Part shown: positions 24,849 through 34,900 of the stretch, in pieces
Layout of the letters: each line of letters begins with the position of its first letter
How positions within the stretch are numbered: position 1 is the first letter of the stretch
NCBI GenBank assembly: GCA_030604405.1
Contig: JAUVVY010000022.1
Span: 1-64,000, forward strand
Direction of reading: 5' to 3'
DNA length: 64,000 nt
DNA from: a bacterium
GTDB lineage: Bacteria > Armatimonadota > Zipacnadia > Zipacnadales > UBA11051
Position numbers and translations under genes: made by a program
The notes under the pieces: model-generated
Seen by the model: the letters and a program-made list of their open reading frames with translations, nothing else
Told to the model about the DNA's origin: nothing
The model's database searches: none

Positions 24849-26146
24849 GCGCAGCCAGGAAGAGGCGTGAACAGGCCGATGCCCGCGCTGCGGAAGTGGA
24901 CGCAGCCGGCGCCAGTCCGCGGGCGCTGACGCGCCTGGAGTGGGCTATCCTCATCGTGACGCTGGCGCTGTGGCTTTCTTGCTCGGTCTTCCTCACGACA
25001 GTCATCCCGCCAGGCGATGCTCCTGACGAAGAAGCCCATCTTGCGTTCATCGAACACCTGGCGCAGACATGGACATTGGTGGATTTTCGCGCTGAGGGCC
25101 GTGGGACCGAGATGCATCAGCCGCCGCTTTACTACGCCGTGTGCGCGGTACTGATGAATATGGCAGGGGCGGGAGTGTACGGCCTGCGTCTGATCTCAAC
25201 GCTTTGCGGCCTCGGTCTGATTGCAGCGACATTCGCCCTGGCAAGAGCCTGGTTTCCGCAGCGAGAATTCGGCTTTCACTGGGCCTGTGCAGTTGTGCTG
25301 GCGTTTATTCCGATGAACCTGTACGTCTGCTCCGCGGTCAACAACGACCCGCTTGTGAATCTGCTGGTTGTGCTGGGGCTGTTGCAGATGTGGACTTCGC
25401 GCGACAGCAAGCGCCCGGTGCTGAGTGCCGCTATTACGGGCGCGATAGCCGGGCTGGCGATGCTCACGAAGTCAACAGCGCTGGCCTTCGTCGCGGTGTG
25501 CCTGGTGTGGTTCGGCGTGCTGTTGATAAGAGATCGCGGCACGGGACAGGCGGGAAAGCGCCTGTGGGCGTTTCTGGCTGCTTTCGCTATCCTATGGGGG
25601 CCCTGGGCGGTGCGCAACACGATAGTGTACGGCGATCCGATCGCCGCCGGGGCTTTTGCTACAGTAGCGGCTGGGCCGCCACCGACGCACGTTGGTTACC
25701 CGACGATGACATACTGGCTGCGATGGGTTGGGCGGGTGTGTTGGTTCACTCTGTGGGGCGCTTACGACCACCTGATCCACGAAGACGATTTCATGCCTTT
25801 GGTGTGGTACCTGGCATTGCTGTTGCCGGTTGGTCTGGCGCTGGTCGGCTTTGTAATTCGCTGGCGAACTTCAGAGATTGATGCGCGTCGGAGTCTGTTG
25901 TTGCAGAGTCTGGCCGCCGGAGCCGCCGTGTTGCTGGCCGGGTTCATCAGCTTCAATACGAAGGTGTTCCAGGCTCAGGCCCGCTACTTCTTCTGTTATC
26001 TGCCGGTCTTTGCAATATTGATCTGCACGGGCCTGCAAGGCCTCGGCAAATTCAAAGGCCGGGCGACTTTTGTGGCCTTGCTCAGTCTGCTCGCGATCGG
26101 ATGCTGGACTGGGGTCGCATGGCGGATGTGGTATGTCGGGCACTGA
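24845..26146 (+). CDS. GT-C-like polytopic membrane protein (ArnT/PMT- or DUF2142-like), copy 1
   Basis: 433 residues with about 10 to 11 hydrophobic helices. After the first helix it carries PPGDAPDEEAHLAFIEHL and, further on, MHQPPLYYAV, the periplasmic acidic and aromatic loop pattern of GT-C fold glycosyltransferases and DUF2142 proteins. Such enzymes move a sugar from a lipid-phosphate donor to an acceptor outside the membrane. The start overlaps wzt by four bases, and the gene downstream is a paralogue, so it probably modifies the glycan exported by Wzm/Wzt. Donor and acceptor unknown. Confidence 0.75.
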   Translation: MSAARKRREQADARAAEVDAAGASPRALTRLEWAILIVTLALWLSCSVFLTTVIPPGDAPDEEAHLAFIEHLAQTWTLVDFRAEGRGTEMHQPPLYYAVCAVLMNMAGAGVYGLRLISTLCGLGLIAATFALARAWFPQREFGFHWACAVVLAFIPMNLYVCSAVNNDPLVNLLVVLGLLQMWTSRDSKRPVLSAAITGAIAGLAMLTKSTALAFVAVCLVWFGVLLIRDRGTGQAGKRLWAFLAAFAILWGPWAVRNTIVYGDPIAAGAFATVAAGPPPTHVGYPTMTYWLRWVGRVCWFTLWGAYDHLIHEDDFMPLVWYLALLLPVGLALVGFVIRWRTSEIDARRSLLLQSLAAGAAVLLAGFISFNTKVFQAQARYFFCYLPVFAILICTGLQGLGKFKGRATFVALLSLLAIGCWTGVAWRMWYVGH

Positions 26147-27558
26147 TTCGGTCTTGCTTGGGGGATGATTTGTCATTGGATAGGCAGGCGCATGAACCGG
26201 CCGCTAAGTGGCTGTGGCTGATAATTGGGGCATATATCGTGTGCGCGGCTCTGGCTGCGTGGTTCATGCCATTGTCGCGTGATGATGGGCGCCGGCCTCG
26301 AAACGTCCTGGAAAAGTACATCCCCCCTGACGAAGAAGCCCACATCGAGTACATCGAGTATTTGCTCAACGAGCGCCGCCTGCCGGTGTTCTCCGACCCG
26401 GATGCGAGCTACGAGGCCCATCAGCCGCCGCTTTTCTACATATCCTGCATTCCTGCGCTTCTGCTTGGTTCTGCTGTCGGCGACCTGCTGAATCTGCCTG
26501 ACCACAGAGCGGCTATCACCCTGGCGCTGAGAGCCTGGTGTGTTTTGATAGGCGCTCTTGTGATCTGGGCCGTCTATGCTCTGGCGCTGCGTCTGTTTTC
26601 CGGGGATGGAAAGAAGGCACTGCTGGCAGCGGGTTGTGCCGCGCTACTGCCAATGCATTTTGTCAACCTGGCGGGCGTGACTAATGACGGCCTGAGCGAA
26701 CTGTTGGTCACAGTGTGCCTGCTGTGGGCGCTTAAGGCGGCTGTCAGCCCGGAGCGGAGGGTCGCTGTTGTTCTTGGACTGTTGATCGGCGTGGCAATGC
26801 TGGTGAAGTCAAACTCGCTGTTTATGTTGGGTGTCGCGATCGTTGCGGTGGTCCTGGGCACACAAGAGGAAAAAGACCGGTCGTATCGGCTGCGGCAAAT
26901 GGGGCAGAGCCTGGGTCTTATGCTCTGCGCAACGTTGTTGGTCTGCGGCTGGTGGCTGGTGCGCAATCAGATGCTGTACGGCGACCCCCTGGCCCAGAAG
27001 GTGTTCGTGGAGCTGTTTAGCCACGACCGGGCAACTCCGCAATGGTTCCTTGAACGGGGGTTTGCGCCGGTTGTTTATCTGCAACTGGTCCTGTTGGGTA
27101 CGATACTGAGCTTTTGGGGTGTGTTCGGTCAGGCCATCATTTTTATGCCGATCTGGTTTTACCAGATGGGGCTCGCCCTCACCGTCGCGGTGCTGGTGGG
27201 GCTGGGGAAGAGCTGGTGGCGATGGCGAACGTCCAGAGAAGATCACCCGATGGCTGCAGCCTGGCTACTATGCGGCGTGGCACTATTGCTTGTGGGACTG
27301 ATGTATTTGCGCTTCAACATGACATTTTACCAGGCCCAAGCGCGCTATCTATTCACCGCGATCGGGCCGCTGGCCGCGCTTTTTGCCGCCGGCTGGTGGA
27401 GCCTTTGGCAGTCTGGTGATGCTGGCGAGGACAGATCATCTATCAGCAAGATTGGCTGGACACTCTGGTGGGTTGTGCTGGGCCTATTGGCAGTGGTCGC
27501 GCTGTGGTATTTGCGTCCGGGCGCGCCGATGCTCGGCTCGCCCTTGTTCGGCATTTGA
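26101..27558 (+). CDS. GT-C-like polytopic membrane protein (ArnT/PMT- or DUF2142-like), copy 2
   Basis: About 485 residues, paralogue of the preceding gene: YIPPDEEAHIEYIEYLL and AHQPPLFYISC match its DEEAH and MHQPPLYYAV blocks, and both share the late FYQAQARYLFTAIGP-type segment before the last helices. About 11 membrane helices. The start is uncertain: ATG here overlaps copy 1 by 46 bases; ATG at 26119 or TTG at 26170 are alternatives and would still retain the first helix. It ends the operon; a tandem duplication of a sugar-transfer enzyme is likely. Confidence 0.75.
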   Translation: MLDWGRMADVVCRALIRSCLGDDLSLDRQAHEPAAKWLWLIIGAYIVCAALAAWFMPLSRDDGRRPRNVLEKYIPPDEEAHIEYIEYLLNERRLPVFSDPDASYEAHQPPLFYISCIPALLLGSAVGDLLNLPDHRAAITLALRAWCVLIGALVIWAVYALALRLFSGDGKKALLAAGCAALLPMHFVNLAGVTNDGLSELLVTVCLLWALKAAVSPERRVAVVLGLLIGVAMLVKSNSLFMLGVAIVAVVLGTQEEKDRSYRLRQMGQSLGLMLCATLLVCGWWLVRNQMLYGDPLAQKVFVELFSHDRATPQWFLERGFAPVVYLQLVLLGTILSFWGVFGQAIIFMPIWFYQMGLALTVAVLVGLGKSWWRWRTSREDHPMAAAWLLCGVALLLVGLMYLRFNMTFYQAQARYLFTAIGPLAALFAAGWWSLWQSGDAGEDRSSISKIGWTLWWVVLGLLAVVALWYLRPGAPMLGSPLFGI

Positions 27559-27592
27559 GGCGGACATGCCGCCTTCGCGGAGCTAGACGACG

Positions 27593-27618
27593 AAAAAAAC
27601 CCGGCTGTTAGCCGGGTT
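27593..27618 (-). terminator. Rho-independent terminator of the cold-shock gene
   Basis: AACCCGGCT and AGCCGGGTT form a perfect nine-base stem with a three-base loop. Read on the minus strand the stem is followed by a run of seven T. It lies 28 bases past the cold-shock stop codon and could also slow transcripts arriving from the opposite operon. Confidence 0.85.
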
Positions 27619-27645
27619 CCTGTCGTGGATGGCGAGCATCAAGCT

Positions 27646-27882
27646 CTACCAGGTCTCAGGCTCTTCCTTCTGGGGAGCCTGTTTGGTTACGACTACGTTG
27701 GCAGCGCGTGGGCCCTTAGAATCCTCTTCGATGTCAAACTCGACTTCCTCGCCCTCTTGCAGTGTGCGATAGCCCTCGCCAGCGATTGCCGAGTAGTGTA
27801 CGAAGACATCCTCCGCGTCCTCGCGCTCGATGAAACCGTAACCCTTCGAATCATTGAACCATTTGATCTTGCCGGTCGCCAT
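27646..27882 (-). CDS. csp: Cold-shock domain protein
   Basis: 78 residues from the ATG preceded by GGAGGG; the frame extends 13 codons further but that part is not conserved. RNP1 is KGYGFI and RNP2 is VFVHYSAI, with the opening [14 protein letters not shown]. Binds single-stranded RNA or DNA as an RNA chaperone. The tail [12 protein letters not shown] is slightly longer than in CspA. Upstream lies a gap of more than 200 bases to the GGT-like gene, which can hold a long leader as in other csp genes; I could not fix a promoter there. Confidence 0.95.
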   Translation of the reverse strand: MATGKIKWFNDSKGYGFIEREDAEDVFVHYSAIAGEGYRTLQEGEEVEFDIEEDSKGPRAANVVVTKQAPQKEEPETW

Positions 27883-28100
27883 ACAGATACCCTCCGTAAG
27901 AATTTTGGATTTTGGCTGCATTACTGCAGATTCCCATCAAGCAGCCTATGGCGGATGTCCATATGGCACTCACGGAACAGCAGTCAACAGCCGATCATGG
28001 TAGTAAACAGCTACTACCTCTGTTAACAGTTTAACAGTAGATGTATCAGGAGTGCAAGAGCTTTTTTGCAAAAGAGGAGACGGAGTCTTTTTCCCGCTGG

Positions 28101-29714
28101 CTATCCAGGGGCCGTGGCCCACGTGTTGCCTCCCGCTCGAGTGGTACCATTCGCCAGCCGTTCAGCCGCATGACAAGCGCCTGCCACGCCCGCTGGATAA
28201 TCTATGGAGTGCCCCATCTGCAAAAGCGATTTTCGCACATGATCAGGGACCGCTTCGCTCATCAGCACTGGCTCGCTTATTTCGGCATCTGCGCGCGCAG
28301 CCGTCGCTGCCTCGTATCCGGTTGCCGCGTAGTCTATTAGTCGAATCGCTATCGTGGACGCCGCAGAGATTATCTTCCTGCCACCCGGCAGCCCGACGGC
28401 GATGTCGCGATCCGGCGCTGCTATCATCAGCGTACCAGTGTTATTCAGCACCCGCTTGCCCGGGGCTATGGAGTTGGCCCGCCCTGGCCGCGGGTCGAGC
28501 CGGCACATGCCGTGCCCGAGGATGATACCGGTGCCGGGCACCGTCACCAGCGAGCCGAAAGCCGCGCCCTGGCTGATCGTAAGCGAGACCAGGTTGCCCT
28601 GGCTGTCGGCGGTTGACAAATGCAGGGTGCCGTGTCCAAACTCCTCGTTGGGCGCTGGCTTGAGCTTGTCCACATGCTGGGGGAAGTTGCGGATTGTCTC
28701 GGTACGACCGCGCGCATAATCGGCGGACAGGAGACGCTGCACAGGTACATCGGCAAAATCGGGGTCGGCCAGGTAAGTAAGCCGGTCGCGCCACGTGAGC
28801 TTCGAGATCTCCAGGAAGCGGTGCCAGAATTTTGTCGAGTCCTGCTCCGGTATCTCGAACTGCTCCCACATCTTCAGATTCTGCAGCACCGACAGCCCGC
28901 CGTTGGGCAGAATCGGCGTATGTACGCCCGCACCGCGATAAGTGATACTCAGCGGCTCGGTCACGCGTGCCTCGTAACCGGCCAAATCTCTTAGCGTCAA
29001 TGCCCCGCCGTTTTGCTGAATGTGGTCCGCAATCCGCTGCGCTATCTCGCCCTCGTAGAAATCCCGCCAGCCGTGCTCGGCCAGCCGGTGCAGCGTCCAT
29101 TCCATGTCGGGCCGGTGCCAGAGGTCTTCGGCAGTAGGCTCTCTGCCTTCAGGCATAAGGTGCTTTTCGGTATCCGGGAAGCGGCGGATCTGCTCGCGCA
29201 GGCCCTTGATGTGCCCGGCAGTAGCCGCATAAGGAAAGCCGTCTTCGAGAAGCTTCTGTGACGGGGCCACGATGTCGGCCCATTTCAGTTTTCCCCAGCG
29301 TTCCCAGATCGTACCCATCGCCGCCGCCATCCCCGGAATGGCAACCGCCTTCGCCCCATGTATGTTCTCGTTGTCTTGGACCGAGCAGCGATACTCGCTC
29401 TCATTCAGTCCATTGACGCCCTCGTCGGCTGGCCTCGAGTTGAACATGTCTTCGGTGACGCCGGCCGGGGCCTGTGCATTTGCGTCCACGGAATAGACGT
29501 TGCCGGTCGCAGCGTCCTTGACCACCGCAGAGCCCACGTAGCCGCCGACGCCGGTGCTGGCCGGCTGGAGCATGCAACATGCCATCGCGGTAGCTGCGGC
29601 TGCGTCGGCGGCGTTGCCTCCCTGCTCGAGGATTCGCGCGCCCACTCTAGCTGCTTCTGCCGGCCCAGCCGCCACCCCGCCGCGTTCGGATATGACCTCG
29701 TTGCCTTGAATCAT
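28101..29714 (-). CDS. Gamma-glutamyltransferase-like Ntn hydrolase
   Basis: About 537 residues. The start is taken at the ATG with GAGG eight bases upstream; GTG three codons earlier is possible. The maturation and nucleophile threonine lies near residue 363 in EFGHGTLHLSTAD, aligning with the TTHYSVVD block of GGT. The second Thr is Leu here and the GFLLNN block is replaced by GIILGHGMCRLDP. The C-terminal PGGRKIISA resembles the usual PGGSRI. No signal peptide, unlike secreted GGTs, so an intracellular amidase or acylase related to GGT is equally plausible. Confidence 0.8.
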   Translation of the reverse strand: MIQGNEVISERGGVAAGPAEAARVGARILEQGGNAADAAAATAMACCMLQPASTGVGGYVGSAVVKDAATGNVYSVDANAQAPAGVTEDMFNSRPADEGVNGLNESEYRCSVQDNENIHGAKAVAIPGMAAAMGTIWERWGKLKWADIVAPSQKLLEDGFPYAATAGHIKGLREQIRRFPDTEKHLMPEGREPTAEDLWHRPDMEWTLHRLAEHGWRDFYEGEIAQRIADHIQQNGGALTLRDLAGYEARVTEPLSITYRGAGVHTPILPNGGLSVLQNLKMWEQFEIPEQDSTKFWHRFLEISKLTWRDRLTYLADPDFADVPVQRLLSADYARGRTETIRNFPQHVDKLKPAPNEEFGHGTLHLSTADSQGNLVSLTISQGAAFGSLVTVPGTGIILGHGMCRLDPRPGRANSIAPGKRVLNNTGTLMIAAPDRDIAVGLPGGRKIISAASTIAIRLIDYAATGYEAATAARADAEISEPVLMSEAVPDHVRKSLLQMGHSIDYPAGVAGACHAAERLANGTTRAGGNTWATAPG

Positions 29715-29915
29715 TGTTGACACCTCGATAGGAATGGAAAGATACTTCGGGCTACTGCAGGGGTCTCATACTATCAGAGTGTTTTCCCAAAGGCCAACTT
29801 CTTCGCTTTGCCCATGTTTCCCTCCCCGACCTTGCCGTCGCCATGGCAATACGGTATCATCTATCATCGTACTAATTACGCGGCAAAGTACACAGCAAGT
29901 ACGAAGAGGTAAAAG

Positions 29916-30692
29916 ATGGAATTATTCGATTGTCATTGCCACACCGAGCGGTCTGATTGCGCTGAGGACGTAACCTTGGAATGGTATGCCGAGATTGCTC
30001 GTAACAGCTCCCAGGTATTTGCTATCACCGACCACAGCGCCCATATTTGCTACCCGCAAGATGCCAAGTGGGGCTTCTGGACCAATGAGGCCCGTGAGAT
30101 ATTCGAACGGCATAAGGACTACGCCGAGGCGGAGATAGACAGCTATATTGCCGAGGTGCGTTCGGTACAGACCGGCGGGATGCTTCTGGGCATCGAGCTT
30201 GACATCTTCCTCGACGGCACGCCAGTATGCAACGAGGAGCGGCTGGGCGATTTTGACATATTGCTGGGAGCCGCCCACACCTTCCCGGCTCTCCAACAGG
30301 AGGCTGACGCGCAACAGGTCGAGGCGGAACTGAAGCTCATGATCCGGCGACTTGTAGCCTGGGAGATAGATGTTCTGGCTCACCCGTTTCGACCCCTGCG
30401 GCTCAAGAACTACGCCATCAGCGACGACTTGATCGAATGGGTCGTGGACGTTGCCGGAGAGCATGATATTGCGCTGGAGATCAACTCGCACAACGTGTGC
30501 CGGGACGAAGATATCTGCATGGCCAAGCTGGCCTACGAGCAAGGCGTGGCGCTGGCCGCCGGCACCGATGCACACCGCAAAGTAGAATTCGGCGAGTTCT
30601 CGTATCATTATGAGGTGGCTGATGCCGTCGGCGTCGCGGCGCCTGAACTCTACTGGGGGCCAACACAAGCGGCGATGCAGGCGGCTAAGTAA
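29916..30692 (+). CDS. PHP-domain metal-dependent hydrolase
   Basis: 258 residues. The PHP motifs are present in order: HCHTERSD (H7, H9), TDHS near 40, an acidic GIELD near 90, AAHT, AHPF and the final AGTDAHR. The family includes histidinol phosphatase and 5'-3' phosphatases acting on phosphoesters through a trinuclear site. No histidine or nucleotide pathway gene adjoins, so the substrate is open. The M20 amidohydrolase follows 39 bases later on the same strand. Confidence 0.85.
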   Translation: MELFDCHCHTERSDCAEDVTLEWYAEIARNSSQVFAITDHSAHICYPQDAKWGFWTNEAREIFERHKDYAEAEIDSYIAEVRSVQTGGMLLGIELDIFLDGTPVCNEERLGDFDILLGAAHTFPALQQEADAQQVEAELKLMIRRLVAWEIDVLAHPFRPLRLKNYAISDDLIEWVVDVAGEHDIALEINSHNVCRDEDICMAKLAYEQGVALAAGTDAHRKVEFGEFSYHYEVADAVGVAAPELYWGPTQAAMQAAK

Positions 30693-30731
30693 GACGCCCG
30701 CGACGACAATGACCGGAAAGCAGGGATTTGA

Positions 30732-31958
30732 TTGGCTAAGCGAGCACGCACCAGCAAGTCACGCAAGCAACACCCCACATTGGCCGCTGCGGTGAAGCTC
30801 AGGCGCAAGCTTGTGCAGTGGCGTCGTCACCTGCACCAGTACCCGGAGCCGAGCATGCAGGAGTACGAGACGGCGGCCTATGTGGTCGAGCAATTGCGCG
30901 AAATCGGCCTTGATGAGATCAGGACCGGCGTCGGCGAGACGGGTGTCACGTGCATGGTGCGCGGTACCAGGGGCCGCAAGACCGTGGCCCTGCGCGCCGA
31001 TATGGACGCGCTGGAAATTGAAGAGGAAAGCGATGTCGAATATGCCTCGCGCAAGCCGGGGCTGATGCACGCCTGCGGGCACGATGGGCACACGGCGTGC
31101 CTGCTGGGTGCGGGTGCGATCCTGGCGAACATGGGCAATAAGCTGTCTGGCAACGTGAAGCTGATTTTCCAGCCGGCTGAAGAGGGAGCCGGCGGGGCGC
31201 TAAAGATGATACAGGACGGCTGCCTGCAGTCACCCAAGGTTTCGGCCATCGCAGGCCTGCATGTTTCGACTGATTTGAAGACTGGGACTATCGGCATCCC
31301 GCGCGGGTACGTGTGCGCCCAGACCGATGACATCAATATGACGGTCCAGGGGCAGAGCGGACATGCCGCCGCCCCTGACAAAGGGGTGGACGCCATTGCG
31401 GTGGCCAGTCAGGCGCTGATCGCCGTGCAGCAATTCGTCGCGCGCCATACCAGTTCTACCGATCGCAAGCTGGTCACCTTCGGAATCATCCAGGGTGGCA
31501 CGCGGCGCAATATCCTGGCTGACAGCGTTTATCTTGAGGGCACAATTCGCACCCTGGAGCCGGAGGGCCGCGAGGTGATTTTCAACTTCCTGAAACGCGA
31601 TCTGCGCAAGCTTGTCGGGGCGATGGGTGGGCGTCTGAGCGTGCGCATTATGGAAGGCTATCCGCCGCTGGTGAACGACGATCCGCTGGTTGACGCGGTT
31701 GAGGCCGCGGCCGTCGAAATTGTGGGGAAAGCTGCTGTGGTTCCCGAGAATAAGGCAGGACTTGGCGGCGAGGATTTTGCCTATTTTTCTACCGAGGGCA
31801 AGATTCCGGTTGCGATGGTTCACCTCGGCATCCGCGACGAGAAAAAGGGCTTCACCTCACCCGGGCACAGCACCACCTTCGATTTTGATGATGCGAAGGC
31901 ATTGCCCATCGGCGCGGCACTACTGGCCCAGAGCGCCATCCGGATGCTCGGCGACTAG
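30732..31958 (+). CDS. M20-family amidohydrolase (HipO/IAA-amino acid hydrolase-like)
   Basis: 408 residues, TTG start five bases after CAGGGA; no ATG offers an equally full protein. Metal ligands lie in ALRADMDAL and HACGHDGHTA, followed by FQPAEEGAGGA and the dimerisation domain. The late GGEDFAYF segment is also conserved. Enzymes of this subfamily hydrolyse N-acyl amino acids or related amides. The Lys/Arg-rich N-terminus (about 20 residues) is not a signal peptide. Its stop codon overlaps that of the convergent heparinase-like gene in the palindrome CTAG. Confidence 0.92.
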   Translation: MAKRARTSKSRKQHPTLAAAVKLRRKLVQWRRHLHQYPEPSMQEYETAAYVVEQLREIGLDEIRTGVGETGVTCMVRGTRGRKTVALRADMDALEIEEESDVEYASRKPGLMHACGHDGHTACLLGAGAILANMGNKLSGNVKLIFQPAEEGAGGALKMIQDGCLQSPKVSAIAGLHVSTDLKTGTIGIPRGYVCAQTDDINMTVQGQSGHAAAPDKGVDAIAVASQALIAVQQFVARHTSSTDRKLVTFGIIQGGTRRNILADSVYLEGTIRTLEPEGREVIFNFLKRDLRKLVGAMGGRLSVRIMEGYPPLVNDDPLVDAVEAAAVEIVGKAAVVPENKAGLGGEDFAYFSTEGKIPVAMVHLGIRDEKKGFTSPGHSTTFDFDDAKALPIGAALLAQSAIRMLGD

Positions 31959-34900
31959 TTGCGCTGGTAGCGGATGGCGGAGGACAGGAGGACCAAGTCT
32001 CCGGGGCCGTACTCCATTATGTAGGCGCGTATGACGCCGTCGCCGTCAGCGTCCGGGAATTGTGCGGCCGTGAAATCACCCTCTGTGGTCAGTACGCCCC
32101 CGCTGAAGCTGGCCATCTTTGCTACCGGCTCGAACGCCTCATTGACTACGTGCATCGTGGGCCGGACGAAAGACATGGTGGTAGGCGTGAGTAGCTGCTT
32201 CTCTTCGGCCTTGACCTCCCTGACAAATGCGCGGCCACAGATCGGCTCCTGGTCGCCGAACAGTAGCTTGTTATCGCCCTCGACGCCCTTTACTACGAAC
32301 GAACTGCCGTAGGCTCCGCAGTTGATAATTGCCGTGGAGCCCACTGCTTCGCGCTCGGCCAGCACCGGATCCGCAAGCGTGACTGAGTTCTCCTCATAAT
32401 CGCATGAGGCGATCGTCGTCCGGGCCGGCCCATCGCCTTCAAGCCGCCACTTGCCTGTGCCCAGCAGTGTGGCGTTATGCAGATATGCCTTCTCCACCTC
32501 GCCCTGGGCGTCCAGAGCCAGGTAGCCCACTTGTCCGGCGAAGCGGATGCCGTCAGCGATTTCGGTTTCCGCGACCGGTTCGGTGGCGTTGAAGTAGTAA
32601 TGGGTAGCGCCGGAATTGAGCTCTATCTTCAGTGCGACCAGGTCTTGGTTGTCCGTCGCAAGCGGCGTGACGCTGCTGATGATTTCGTCGCCAGCGCCCG
32701 GCTCAAATACGGTGGTAAACGTGCTACTCAGATTCTCGGCGGTCCTGCGTCTGACCACGAACTTCACGCTGTCCGGGGTGCCCTTCTGATTCTGCTGTGG
32801 CTTGCCGTCGCAGACGAAGATGTGCTCGTCCTGGCCGACCAAGAAGGCCTTAAGGTACGCCCCTTCATTGCCTCGCATTATGCCGACGGCGCGGTCGCCG
32901 CTGGTAATGAAGTTCCATTTTGCGTAGGCATTTGCCGGCAGGTCGGCCTCCTGGACGTTATCGAGAAACTGGAACGAACTGCCTTTGTACCCCCAGTAGG
33001 AAAGGCTTCCGTACGGAGCGTTTGCGTACTTCTCGTCATCGTAGAAGTATCCGTACTCCACATCGGGCCCGGCCAGGGTGCCCTTTCGGGGCTGCGAGAG
33101 GCCCATGTTCGATGCAAAGTCAGCGTGGCTGCCGTGTACCAGCCAGTCGTGCTGCTGCCCGCCCTCAACGCGGAATATGTCAATGAAATAGCTCTGGTCC
33201 GGCGACACCTCCACCATCGCCACACTGCGCCGGTAGATGTCGCACTGCGCATAGACGTTGTCATTCTGCGCCTCGACATATTGGCACACCGGGCCGGTAT
33301 CGTATGCGAGACATCGCCCACGCCCACCGGCCTGCGGGCGCTTGTCAACCAGTACCGTGTTGTGGGATATGGTGTGGGCGAAGAATCCGGCACGGCGCGG
33401 ATCGGTAGCGTTGGCCGTCTCCGGATAGCCGAAGTCAGGCATCATCGAGCAGTTTTCGGCGAATATGTCCAGTTGCATCTTGTCCAGGTGCGAATGGCCG
33501 AAGAATCGCCCGTAAAACAGCGACATCGCTACCGGATGTTCGCGGTTTTCGTTTTGCAGTATTGCGAGCCCGTAGCCGGCCAGGTGCTGATCGTCGTAGC
33601 CCGGCTCAGTCGCGACCTCGGCAGCGGCCTGCTGGAGCTCCTCAGTAAGCGGTGCGGCGGCGATGTCGCGCCCTGCGTTGGGATTGAGGCCGAACACTAG
33701 CTTGGCATAAAGCGGGTCCTTGTACATGTTATACGCGGGCACGAAAATGTTCTCGCGCCACATTCTCCCCCGGTTGGACATGTTGCCGGAGTCGCCGGTG
33801 GCGGGCGTGAAATTTCCTGCGCAGACTATGTCTATGGTCCAGTCATACAGCTTCTTGAAGCGCGGTACCTCTGACAGGTCCACATCATTGACCCGCAGCA
33901 ACTCGGCGATGATAGTCAGGCTATTGACCCAGCCGAGGTTATAGCCCGGCGATTCAAATGGCACTCCATCGCGATAGACGAGGTTGTAGAGGGCATCGTA
34001 CACCGGCATCATCGTATATACCCGGTACTCCTCGTTATTGAGCATCCAATCTATCATCTCTTCGCTGCTGGGGACGCCGGGCGTGTCCTTCAGAGCCGCC
34101 GCTATCTGCAGCAGTCCGACCTGGTGGCTGCCGTAGTTGCCGGCGATGTACATGGTTTCATTTACGATTTCACTGGCCATCGAGCGCAAGAGCTGCTCTT
34201 CGACGAGATGGCGGATTTCCTCCATAGTCTGGCCGGTGAACTGCTCCAGCTCGGCGTCCGTCTCCATTAGCGCCGGGAATATCGCATCATAGGCCGGGCC
34301 GCAATTCCTCACTGTCGAGCATTCCCACGTGTGGTAGAACAGTCGCCCATTATAGCCACGATTAATCTCCAGCCCGATGCGCGACTGGTTGGCGTAGTCA
34401 TAATCCGGGTAATACGTGGCAAGCTGCCACAGCAGCACCGCGCATTTGTGGGCGTATTTCGGATCATCGGTGTACAGATAGGCCTGGGAGAGGCTATTGA
34501 CCGCGCGGTGAAGCAGTCGCTGCGTCATCCAGTGGTTGTACCAGCCTACGAACCAGTACTTGTGTTTCTCGCCGTACTTCGGCGACTCCCAGCCCCAGCC
34601 GTCGTCCGGGTAGTCTCCGGTCAGAAGCGACCGGTCCTGGAAATCTGAATCAATGAACGCCTGGTAATCGTTGCTGGGATAGACGTTGCCGCAGTTGGGG
34701 CACTTGACCTTGTACGGCATATCCTGGCTGATAATCCACGAGTAGTTGCCGGTCTTGCGCATCTCCAGGCCACAGTTAGGACAGCCGGTTTCGTGGACGT
34801 AGATCGAGCGTGGTATGCGCGGGTCGGGCACGTACTTTGCCAGCTCTTCGTCCGGTATCTCCAGGTACTTGGCCGCACTGGCCACAGCGCTGTCGCGGAT

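Noticed and set aside
23262-27558. Lipopolysaccharide or teichoic acid synthesis cluster
   Set aside because: Only exporter and two membrane glycosyltransferase-like genes are present; no nucleotide-sugar or GT-A/GT-B enzymes, so the polymer cannot be named.
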